Of a stretch of 64,000 nucleotides of DNA, positions 11,229 through 22,800 are shown piece by piece. This DNA comes from Ascidia mentula (taxonomy: Eukaryota > Chordata > Ascidiacea > Phlebobranchia > Ascidiidae), in the NCBI GenBank assembly GCA_947561715.1, contig OX387204.1:16001001-16065000 (forward strand), given 5' to 3'. Numbering within the stretch: the first letter of the stretch is position 1; each line of letters starts with the position of its first letter. The notes beneath the pieces were generated by a model. It was given only the letters and a program-made list of their open reading frames with translations. It made no database searches and had not been told where the DNA came from. The position numbers and the translations under genes were made by a program.

Positions 11229-12557
11229 ACTATTGCCGAGTCATATACAGCAACGTATATGTTAGAAACATGGATACATATGTAATATTATCTGTTTAGT
11301 TTAGACCCTGTGAAAGTTACTTGGTGGCAACATTGTATATTTGTATCGTTAAGAGCAATATCACGAACATAGTATGTTTACTGCCACCGCACCCAAGGAA
11401 TTGAAGTTACTTTCTCCCGACATGTAGGACCGAGATGACAGTGTGTCATATAATGTACAATATTGATTTCATACTACTGTATTAGAACTGAGAAGTAGAC
11501 AAGGCAGTGAAATGTGTATAAATATTTGAAGAAACTTTAAAATCTTTTTTGTTTTAAACGAGAAATATTTTGATTTTGCTTTCCACCAGAAGGGTTTTTT
11601 CCACGAATGTGTGTTGCCGTCTACATACAAGGAAATTGTCTGAAACACAGAAAACAATATTAAATCATGCACGGACTGGAATTATATTTTTCGTGCAACT
11701 AATAATGTAATATTTTCCAATTACGACATGTTTCTTGCCTTTGTGTATGATCTTCGTTCGTAATAAATGGTTAACGAACAATTGTCGTGGCTGTGAACAT
11801 AACAAGGGGGTCGTTATTTAAAACTCTTTGCAAAACATTTAAAATTTTCCAACTGTCTTGGACAAAAAATACTGTTTGCTTTCGTCAAGAGTGAAATAAC
11901 GAGCACGAGAGATTGTTGCCACAGTACAATGACTTCGCCCAGCTGTGCCTGTTCACGCTTCATGGTCGCCACGCTTCACGGTCCCTAGTGCTTCCCAGAA
12001 CAGGGCACAATTTTGGTTCCTTCTAGCCAGGACAGCTCAGTTGAATACTGTTTTCGATGCGGTGCAAGATCAAAATCCTACCAGACTACCCTATAACTTG
12101 GTACTGGCAGTAAATGATCAGTTTCTATAATGCTGCGATGCATGAGGTTAAACCGTTAGTTAAGTTGAGCAGATCTTCAGTAATCGTTACATTGCCTTAC
12201 ATGTACTGAAATGTTTGGTTAACGGCAATTCATAGCTAGGACTTTATCTTAGCAAAATTCGCCCATATGCTATTCACAATGCAGCTTTGTATGTTTAAAC
12301 CCATGTTACTTTAAATATCGTTTGAGATTTTCCATTGCTTCGTTAACAAGGCACAGAAATATCGTCATGGGTTTATCAGGAGTAAAGAGCACATTAGCAT
12401 TGCTATAAGTAGATTGGTGTGCAACCACAAATTTAAGTTCGTATTCAACCAATTCCTAAAAGTAGGATGTATTTTGTTTTGCCAACACAAACTTAGCCTT
12501 GTTTGTCCTACTGTTTAACAGAGTTGTGTTATCTTATTTGTTCAAAAAGGAGACAAA
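11229..12557. other. Intergenic between zinc-ribbon and CULT genes
   Basis: No exon could be supported. The last 80 bases before 12558 resemble the DNA just before the gene at 2273, including the final gacaaaATG, and probably include the CULT gene leader. Confidence 0.5.
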
Positions 12558-15500
12558 ATGTCGGCCGGGATTTTTGTTAGCGCTATTGTTGGAGTAGGTC
12601 TGGTGTATACAATCTATCAATATGAAAAACAAAAGAAAGCTAATTGCATCCGCAATTCCATCAACCCGCATATTACTCCAAGGAAAAGGGTTCCAGCAAT
12701 AACAACACCAAAAGCAACTTCAACCCATACGTCGGCCACCACACGATTAAAGGAAATATCTAACAAAGGTGAAAACCATAAATATGTATAATATAAAAGG
12801 AAAATGCGTATGCGAAAACAAATGGTTTTCTAGAAAGTGGTGACAAAGTTAAAGGGTTTAGAAAGTATAAACTAAAAAGCTTTGTGATCGGATTGCGGGG
12901 CAGCATGTCACATTTAATAACATGACTATAGTTTCAAGAGTCGTAAATTATTTTACAAACATTTTTCATTTACTAACAATCTAAAAAATGGCTAACAGTA
13001 TATTGTACTATATTTGGTTGCTCAATACTTTCGACAATTTTCTACTTTATTTTATAGGCGGATTTATCGGTGCCCATGTACTTTAACCTTATTATCTTTG
13101 TTTTTTTCCACAGACAGGAATTCAAAGCGTAACAATAAGCAGCAAAGTTCGATGACATTGAGGCGGCGTCGCAAATCTACACGAACAGGTACGAACAAAA
13201 TGTCAAATCAATACAAATTACATGTAGAAATTTGGAAAACATAATTTTTTCGCTTTTTTTATAAATGTTTGTGATATAACCTGATTTTCCCCGTTTCACC
13301 GAAAATACTACTGTCTTTATTTAAAAATAATTTAGCCAATGGAAAATTTTACATTTACAGAAGACCGGGCAATCAAGAAACCAAGGCACCAACAAATTAA
13401 TAAACAAAGAGGTAAATAACAAAGACAAATACGAGGGGTTGGCGCGGAGCCTGTCACATTCATTAACAAGACTACTTTCAAGTGTAGTAAATTACTTTAA
13501 AAATACTGTTCATTTTAAAGAAACTTTTCTAAAAATGGATAAAAAGATTATATTGAACTATGTTAGGTTTTCAATATTTTCGTCGAAACATTTCTACCGC
13601 TTTATTTTTCCGGCTCGATAACCTTTAAAGATTGAAAGTGCCCATATATGTAATTTTACCTCAATGTATTTCTTTTTTTTCTACAGACAGGAATTCAAAG
13701 CGTAACAATAAGCAGCAAAGTTCGATGACATTGAGACGGCGTCGCAAATCTACACGAACAGGTGCGAACAAAATGACAAATCAGTACAAATCACATGCAG
13801 AAAAACAGAAAAACATGACTTTGTTGCTTTATTGCAAATGTATGTGACATAATCTGATTTTCCCCGTTTCACTGAAAATACTACTGTCTTTTTTTGAACA
13901 TAATTAAGGCAATTGAAAATTTTACATTTACAGAAGACCGGGCAATTAAAAAACCAAGACGCCAACAAATAACTGAACAAACAGGTAAACAACAAGAACG
14001 TATACCAGGGGTTTTGAGATGGTTACATATGAATGATTAGCGCGGAGCATTCAATAACATGACTACTTTGCCCATGTAATTTTACCTCAATGCATTTCTA
14101 TGGTTTTTTTCTACAGACAGGAATTTAAAGCGTAACAATGAGCAGCAAAGTTCGATGACATTGAGACGGCGTCGCACATCCACACGAACAGGTGCGAACA
14201 AAATGACAAATCCTACAAATCACATGCAGAAAAACAGAAAAATATGAATTTGTAGCCCGATGCTTTTGAAACATTGCCAATAATTCTAATTCCAATCTAA
14301 GTAAAACTAGCTTTATTTGTTTTAAAACTTACCGATATTATAAAATATGATATATATATATTTGTGTCTATATATGTATAAAAAATGAAGACAGATCATT
14401 TTCCCATCACCGAAAATACGACTGTCTTCATTGGAACATAATTAAAGCAATGGAAAATTTTACATTTACAGAAGACCGTGCAACTAAACAACAAAGACGT
14501 CGACAAATTAATACACAAACCGGTAAATAACAAGGACAAATACCAATGGTTTTGCGACGACTATTGTGCAGTTATGTTTACCGATTGTTTATTTGCAGAA
14601 AAGACTGTTAAATGCGGCAAATGTCAGTCGACAGTGACACAGCTTAAGGACGTAGAAGACAACGAAGGTGTAAACGTCACTTCCATCCGTCGGATTCCAA
14701 TTTATAAAGAGAAGGCGAATTTACTTCAAACATTTAAAGCTTCATCAAATCAAAATTGCGAGGTTTTTACAACATCGCGGGCATACTGTAGTGTGGGGAC
14801 TGAGGTATAAACTGCCATGTGTACATAAAATCCAATAATAGAGGTTAAATTTCTACATTTTTGTTGCACTTAAACCAAAACAATTTCCAAGTATAGGAGA
14901 AATGGCCTTTATAGTGGGCCAGTTAAAGCGTTTTTCCAGCAATTGTTTTTTATTTCAATGTGTTTGACAAGCGATGACATCTTATACACTCAAAACCGTC
15001 CCCAAACACGCCTAAATACGGCTTTGCCACTGTCGCCTGCATTAATGGAAATACATATTTGTGGTTTCAAAGTCACCGTACAGAAAACATATGATTAAAT
15101 GTTGTATATTAAGAATTTGAATCATTATTTTGACAGAATTGGGAATCGACCTGGTTTAAGGGCTATACCTGCAGAAAAGTTTGTTGTAAGGAATGCAGTT
15201 TTGAACTTGGATGGCACTACACACCAAGCAGCTGCCAAACCAACAAGTCGTTTTACGCAATTATAATGGACAATGTAGTGGGTAAGCAGAAGTTGCTACA
15301 TTTGAATTATTGTAATTAATAAACGTTTATGGACTCATGGCAATTTCTGTAATTATATAATATTTCAAGTAAGTTTTTGGGAAGTAGAGTTTCCTGAGTT
15401 AGCAATGTCAAGATAATAACGTGTGAGCTTATACAAATATGACGTGACGCAATGTGCAAGCGTAACTCTTGACATGTGGAGTTATGTCAAAGCTAACGTA

Positions 15501-16838
15501 TGTTGACAGGTAACTTAATGTTCTGTGGAAACTGCAACTACTACGTGGCATGTCCTTCTAATGGCACCGATTCCAAATTGTCTTACACAAAACGGTGCAA
15601 CAAACGCGCAACTTTAAACGAAGATTGCGAGCATCAAATGGATTTGCAAGAAATACATCCTGATGAAGAACCGTTGACCGTCACATTGGTGAAAGATGCT
15701 AATGTGAAAGTGGATGACGCAGTAAGTTTAATATTCCTGGTAATACGTATACTACCAGCTCAATCGTTACAGTTAAAAGTTTCTCACAAGATAGGGGTAA
15801 GGATCGGACCCGTGGCTATGGGTTGTTGCTAAGTCGTTGTTAGAGGGTCCTTGGCAACTTACTGTGCTAATTGTAAAATTTGCAAATATCAGCGTAAATA
15901 GATTTTTCTTAAAACCCTTAAGGACTACTGTGACCTTATCGAAAATGGCCCGCCAGGATAACAGATTTGGCATCAAGCCTAGTGATTAGTCTTAGTGATT
16001 AGTCTTTCCAACATCACAACGGAACCATTTTTGCAACAGAACTGCGCATGAGAAGGCAAAGTGACAAAGTTGTGTTTGTTTACGTAATCACTTGCTCGTT
16101 TTAACATCCCAATGCATGGAAAATTTTTTTGGATCAGACAATACGACGTTTTCATTATTTCGCCAGATCTTTATGACAATTTTACCATGACCCCCTTAAT
16201 TTTCATGTAGAGAACCATGGACAGAGTGTCACTGAAGGGTTACGCACAGAGCAAAATACATTGTTGGCACTGCCAATCTCACCTGGGATGGAAACATTTT
16301 CCACAAAATGATCCGAATGCTCAAACTCTCTACACTCTGATCATCTATAGAGGAAACCTTGGTAAGTTTACAAAGTATTGGACGACTAATTGCCCTAAAA
16401 CAGTGTTTCCCAACCGGTGGTACGCGAGCACCTTTCCGTAATCGGCGGATATACTTTGGATTAAAAAAAAACGTAAATGATCACCAAATCCTCATTCCCA
16501 GGTTGCTTTGTCACATTCGACTAGGCGGTACGCGACAAAAGGTTGGAAATCACTACCCTAAAATATATAGCATAGAAATCGTACTTTCACAAAACTTTTT
16601 TTTTCTGATATATTTTCAAACAAAAGCTTCTTGCTTACAGATCAGGCATTCGTCTATGAAAACGAAGAGACCTTGAAAACAATGTCTTTTGTTTGCTGGA
16701 GAGGTTTCAGAACAAAGGAAAGTAGGTAAACGGGGTTTTGTATGTATAGAGATATCTTAATCGTGGATTTGTAGGAATATTACCTTGGATTGGGAAAATT
16801 CTCTCCATCCAACGCGCACGAAGATCATTATTAGGTAA
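12558..16838 (+). CDS. Membrane-anchored protein with two tandem CULT domains
   Basis: Thirteen exons close in frame to 483 residues: 12558-12768, 13114-13188, 13361-13411, 13687-13761, 13934-13984, 14117-14191, 14472-14522, 14599-14804, 15137-15281, 15510-15721, 16211-16361, 16641-16725, 16775-16838. Residues 3-21 are an N-terminal membrane segment followed by EKQKK, predicting a cytosolic body. Residues 71-196 are three copies of a basic 42-residue linker. Residues 197-313 and 314-434 are CULT domains, the cereblon ligand-binding fold, each with two zinc CxxC sites (CGKC/CKEC; CGNC/CWHC) and the block TWFKGYTCRKVCCKECSFEL or KGYAQSKIHCWHCQSHLGW, matching cereblon WFPGYAW...C..C...GW. Each domain is split at the same place, so the exon pair was duplicated. 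Of the cereblon Trp cage, domain 1 keeps positions equivalent to W380 and W400, domain 2 only W400. Ligand unknown. The last exon junction is the least certain. Confidence 0.85.
13114..14522 (+). repeat. Triplicated two-exon unit encoding a basic linker
   Basis: Exon A (75 bases, containing LRRRRKSTRT) occurs at 13114, 13687 and 14117. Exon B (51 bases, EDRA-K-RQQI) occurs at 13361, 13934 and 14472. Intron sequence is copied too: 'gattttccccgtttca' precedes B1 and B2, and a relative precedes B3. All junctions are phase 1, so any number of units can be included or skipped without a frameshift. Near-identity of A1 and A2 indicates recent duplication. The Arg run could be a membrane-proximal or nucleic-acid-binding patch; this is not shown. 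Confidence 0.9.
14347..14380. repeat. TA-rich microsatellite
   Basis: A tract of TA repeats with an internal 'ttgtgtc' lies in the intron before the third B exon and resembles the one at 8106-8150. Confidence 0.75.
16401..16555. mobile_element. hAT-type non-autonomous element with perfect 8-base target duplication
   Basis: The element is 155 bases, beginning CAGTGTTTCCCAACC and ending GGTTGGAAATCACTA. Exact copies of ccctaaaa flank it at 16393-16400 and 16556-16563. A second pair of subterminal inverted blocks (GGTGGTACGCG and GGCGGTACGCG in direct orientation) is present. It lies in the intron after the exon completing the second CULT domain. It has no coding capacity. Confidence 0.88.
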
Positions 16839-19800
16839 AAAATACTTTACTTACGTAGAGATGCCAATGGTATAGTTTATTTCTATGAAGCAGCATGCTT
16901 ACAATCGCATGTCATATTTACAAAAAAAAACATTGGATAGAAATCACATAGTGGAAACTGTAAAAAATCACCAATGTTTAGACACGCCAATCGATACGGT
17001 TGAAGCTGCAGGCGTCCGACAAGTAAACTTGAGTTTTGATGGTTGCAAATTTCACGCTCCCACCTTCTACACTGCTGGAGGGAATATTAAAGTCATTGCA
17101 GGTCTTGCGGCTTAAAAACCGATCTTGGCATTTAACCGGACCTTTTGCCTAACACCCTTGTGTATATAATTTTCGTTTTATGTTCGAGTATTGAGTTTTT
17201 CTAATTTAATGTAGTTATTCTTGTATCTGCCTATTCTCTGATGTTTTTTTCCATTTTTAACGCACGGTAATGTTAGTTATTTCTTTCATGGCACCTTGCG
17301 TAAGGCCTAACGTGCATAAGTGCGTTTATTGGTTAATTGTTTATTACATTTTTGTTGTGCTGTACTAATGTTGTTGAGATGTTGTAATACCTTGGGTTTC
17401 AACGCATTACCTTTTTGCATATGTTCATTTCGTGCATAAATTTTACGAGGCCCTACGCTGGTCTTCAAAGTAGAGATTTAAACTAAACGGCAGAGACAAT
17501 TAACCTCAACACAAGTGAGGGCTATTCTTTTGTTTGAACACCATCCAAATGTATGGAGTATTATATATGTGTGGAATGCCTTTATTGGACATGCGAAATG
17601 TTGAGATAAGTTGTAGCCCTAATAGCTATGGCTTTTTGTAATCTTAAAAAAAATGTAATGTTTCTAATGCGTTGTAATAATTTGATTCGGTGCAATATGA
17701 TGTGTAGATGTCAACACACTGTAACGTGTAAACATGGAAACACAGCGAGTGCAAGGCCTGAAAAACTAAAACATCCAGCATTTAAAATTGTTCTTCTTTA
17801 CGTGAAGGCAATTAAAAGTTTTGCCGGCATTCGTATGCTCCTTGAAGCGTTTAGGCATAAAATTTGAGCATAGAAATCTTCTGATTCAATGCATGACAAT
17901 ACCTCATACATAATTTCCAACATCCATAATTTTCCGGGCAAAATTATCTGCAATCATTTCCAATTTTATTGAAATGTTTTGGGTCAGTTAAAGAGTTTTT
18001 TGTCGCATGTCCAGAAATATGTTTGGTTATGGCATCTCAACTACTTGTTCATCTGCTTAATTGTTTTTCTTTTGCGCAAAAATAAACATGATTTGACTTA
18101 TTACACTACAAACAGAACGTCAAACAACATTGTGAACGGTTGCAGCGTTGCGTCAGTTCTCTAGCTCAAAACGGCACGACATTAAACTCAAAACGTTTTG
18201 AAAATGAAAACTTCATGAATAACGGATACAAAAAGTCTTGTGGTTATCGAGAGTTAGTGTAGGAGCTTCGGTCTTTCAACATCGAGTAAATGAAGAATTT
18301 CCAGGGAGTAGCAGAGACCTTCAGCACGAAAATGTACTCAACACCAAGTAGATGAAGAAGCACAGAACAAACGTTACATGTGGCGAAGATTACTGGTTAA
18401 AAATTGTCTCCGACACACAAACAGCTGTAGTTTTATGGGAAATCGCTGTTAGACATACGTTAGTTTTTACTGAGGTTAATTGTTTGGCTATTATAAGAGC
18501 TGTTTCCGTATCGACATAAAATTGCCAAACCGCATGGAAATACTGGCTGGTTGGTTGATATAAAGAAAAAATACATAAAGTTTGCCAGGAAAGAAAAGTC
18601 CAGCATTTTCATATGCACTCGTTGTTAAAATCTTGTGTCTCCAAATACGAATTCGCACTTAAAGTGCATATGACACGGCCATGGCAACTTTGCGTAAAAT
18701 TAAATGTATCTACAACAAACATATATCCAAAGTTTTTCGGTTCTACGTCAACTAAAAAATGTAGAAAACTTCACAAAAGTAGCGGCGACCAAAAAACGTA
18801 AACCTTTTTCGCTCGTGTCGAAAAAATGCATTTTTTGGATAGGAGAAGGCGCCTTCAAACATAGGGGCCCCAAAAGTCAGGACAAGATTTTACATCACAC
18901 AAAAATATATCACTGTGACTAAGTAAAGCAGCAACGACATTACTCTGTACTTCGATAAGGCGGGAATGGTGCGTTTCATTGCTCAGTGACATTACATGAC
19001 GTCATTTTGGGTGTGATATTATAACTTTAACCTTACTTTTGTTCTGACTTTAATTTGATGATTCCAACATTTCTAGTTACGAACTATATTGCGAAAAATA
19101 CATTAGTGGTTGATTGCGGCGAATTAAAAAAATCATTTATGACGCGAACTCAAAAAGTGGTACTATGATAGAATAACAGTGTTGTGTTGCATAATCAGCT
19201 AATTTGGTCGGCCTTTCTTGGCAGTCTTTGCCAGCCTCAAAATTCGATTAATCTACTTCTATCTTTTGCTGTGTGTGGACAAAACGACAATGCTAAACTG
19301 AAGGTTTGTCTCTGTCGTGTTTTCAAAAGTTCATGTATCACGATAGCGATCATAAATGCAGTAACAACAAGAACAGTAACTGTTTTATTGTTACACAACT
19401 AAATAAGACATAATAGGTCGAAACAACGGCCATCTGTCAGCAGCTTAAATTAACATCAAAATCCGTTTGTTGCACTTGTTCACTTGTTGATTCCTGTTTA
19501 ATGCAAAACTATACTAAGCCTATTTTACAATGTTTTCCATTCCTACTCATAAGGCTTGCTGCCAGCACTCGCACGACCAAAGCGCCTTCCATGACGTCAC
19601 GTAACAATAATCTCGCTTTCGCACGATTTCGTTCGCAGCAGTAAAAATGCGAATTTGATCAGTTATATCTCAGAAACCAGTCGCCATATCAAGCTCTTTT
19701 TTCGTAAAAAATATTTTAAAGTTATGAAAATCTCTTATTTTAATCATTAACATGTTTTATTTTTCCGTGTCACATGCAATTTAAGTAATACTTGTATTAT

Positions 19801-22800
19801 TGCTGGTTGATGCGCATTTGTTTGTAATCACACCTCAAAAGGAAATGTATACATTATGTGTACATGGCAAAAATAATTTATTCTTGAAAGTTATTTCAAG
19901 TCTCTTGCAAATTAGTGTTTTCCTGGAAACTGTAAGGCAAGTGAACGTATACGTCGATAACCCACTGGCTCGACAAAAACAAGCCATTTTGACAACACGG
20001 CGACGCAATATGATGCTCTGTGGCTACTTGGCCTTGTAATTTGACGACCTTTTACGCCATAATACGATGTTTCGCGACCATAATTGCTGTTTGCGGGGAG
20101 CAGATCGACGCCAAGTCAATGGCTGATACGGATGTCGCTTTGTGACATCTTCGTTAAATACCATCAACGTAATCGGATTCCTTTGGCAAATTACACTGAA
20201 TGTAATCACCTGGCCAGGATGGGAAAGTTGTTAGGTTAAGTGATTTATGGGAAAATAAAACATTACAAAGAACCCTTACATTGTGTGACCTACAATGTCG
20301 CTGATTGTAGGCTACAGTCCCAGACTAAACACGCATCGTTGTCATTTCAAATTCAACGCGACAATTGTGAGCAGGTCTGGTGGCATTTGACGAGTGTGCG
20401 GCGTCACCCATATAACGGGCAACTGCGTGGTAAGATGCAAAGCAGTGTAAGAGTGTTATATTGCGTCAATTGGGATTTGGTGTTGTTTGATGTTTCAAAT
20501 CAAAATCACGAGATATGGCACAACGCATTGCATTGTCTAACGTAGTGAGGATAATATTTTGGTTTTGGGTGTGTGGTATAATGAAGGTGCAACATATTAA
20601 ATTAATCGTGCTCTAAGGAAAATTTTGTGCGATTCGTGATGTTGCATTTTTCCTGTGTGTTCGTTACCAGAGTTTGTGAAAAACTGATAACGAAGAGATT
20701 TGTATAAATTTATTTTCTTACTCGCATTGACAATAGTGTGGATGATAGTTTTAGTAAACCTAAATCACTGTAACTGATGTAAAAGAAAATAACACTTTAA
20801 GCCGTTTTTGTCGACTAATAACAAGTTCAAATCAGTTTGAAAAGTGTTAAAGTCAAAAAACAGATGAATGCCGCACATTCTGGGCATAAAGTTGTATCAG
20901 TTTTTGGCAGCTTACAGGAAATTCTAAGACAGTATTTGTCAGATTTGGCACCTGTTGATACAAAGTATGGAGCCACATCCTGTTGAGGGGACTGGCGATT
21001 TAACGCTGATGCAACGTCGGTTATTGATGACCCTTTTCGACAAACGTGAGGGTCGAGCGGAAAAATCGAAGAACGATTTGTCACGATTTTTTACAAGGGT
21101 GGGTTTAAAACGTGTTTAAACGCTCAACTCAAAAAGTTTTTCAAGGGGTTTCAACTCGAGAAAGCTTTGACAAAATATGTGCAATGTGTCAAATTGTTAA
21201 CTTAACCCTAAAACAAAAATTTGCGCCAAGAAGCTGGTTTTGATATGAGGGTTTTTACATCAAACCCCAATGCTTGGGAGTTTACCAATATAGCCTACGT
21301 TTGCTATTTCCTACGTGGGATTACCAAAATCTCTACTTCCGTTTAGGCGCATTGTTGGTTAGTACCATAAATCACCGAGACCTATACAACCTCGTCAAAT
21401 GACGTGTTGTTAAACCCATGTATTGCCTGCGCTTTCTGTTACGTTTGTAAGAGAACCAATTGTGGCGCATATAGGTCTGATGATAAAAAGCATGACATTA
21501 AAAAACTCATGGTTGATAATAAAAAGCATGAGGTTTTTGAGCATCATTTAGTCAGAGGTCGTTGTAACGCTCACTAATTGTTGTAATGACATCACACCGG
21601 CCCGAACCCATCGAAACAACGTGCAACACAACAAGAATGTCCCTAACAACTGCTGTCACTATGACCGTTTCCGTCCAGCGGGAAACGTGATCGAGCTTCC
21701 GCGAACCACTGATGGACGAGAGTGTCATTCACAAAAATTAGCATGGTCGTTAAAAAATAGTATGAATTATCTTGTTGAGAAGAATGTCGACAAATTGGCG
21801 TATGGCGGGTGAGAGAGCCACATTGGTTTAGCTTTTGATTTAGGCTAAACCATATATGCGTGAGGACGATATAACTCCTACAGTTAAAGTTTCAAAACCG
21901 TGGCTAGGTAATGTGTTTGATAAGTCATTTATGCAGTAAGTTTTAATTTGTTATTGTGGAAATCCATTTTATTATTAGACCAAAACACTTTTGCATTTAA
22001 ATTTTTCTGGAGTTTTTTACCGGTACGTGTCAGAATACGAAGCATGCATGCGCAAATTATAACAAAAATGTCCAAAGGGCCAAGCAAAGTCGCCTGATAG
22101 TCACAGCAGCTGCACTGATGTGTATATTTGGTTCCTGCGCATTCTGACTGAAAAAATTTGAACAGCAAAAACGGGATTCGTTTTATCTTGTTAGTTTAGA
22201 AAAAACATTTACAAAAATAGAAAATGCTGTAAATACATATAAACATCGTGATTTACAAATTTCCTGCTTTTACTGCGTATTACGTACACAATACTTGAAA
22301 AAAATATGTTTTGCAACAATCTTCACAAAAGTTGTCGTATCATTTGTTCTCTTATTTTCATTTCATTTGTACAAGTGTTTGTGTGGAGGATTGCATAATA
22401 AACATTAACACCAAAGAAAGGAGAGTAACACTAAAATCCAGCATATTCCCTCCTAGTTTGCGTATGAACGATAAAACTACACGAAAATGTCATCTTCGAC
22501 GATGTCTTGGTTACGAAACACATTTCAAGGAATCCAAAGCCAAACATCAGCGTTATTGAATCCTGTGGTACATGTAATAAGATAAGGATCCCAACCGCAG
22601 GCGCCGATCAAGCAATAAATTGGAAAACAGAGATGTCATGTGTCATTTTGTCTCAGCTACGATAACGCCTTTTCTCCTTCACTAAAAAAAAAATCACAAT
22701 TTCAAGAAAAAAGAGTAAAAATTATATTATCAGCCGCGAATATATGTCCACGTGTCAGTGGTAAAAAAACAACATGATACCTAACTTAAACGTTGTTTCT

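Noticed and set aside
15986-16010. Direct repeat agtgattagtctt (twice) in a CULT-gene intron
   Set aside because: A simple short slippage duplication with no further structure.
16885-17115. 76-codon plus-strand frame starting MKQHAYNRMSYLQKK, just after the CULT gene
   Set aside because: Joining it needs an intron after 16834 that is only 24 bases to the first acceptor, or a different phase. The simpler model ends at the stop at 16836-16838, so this is probably 3' UTR. A longer intron to 16981 remains a minor alternative.
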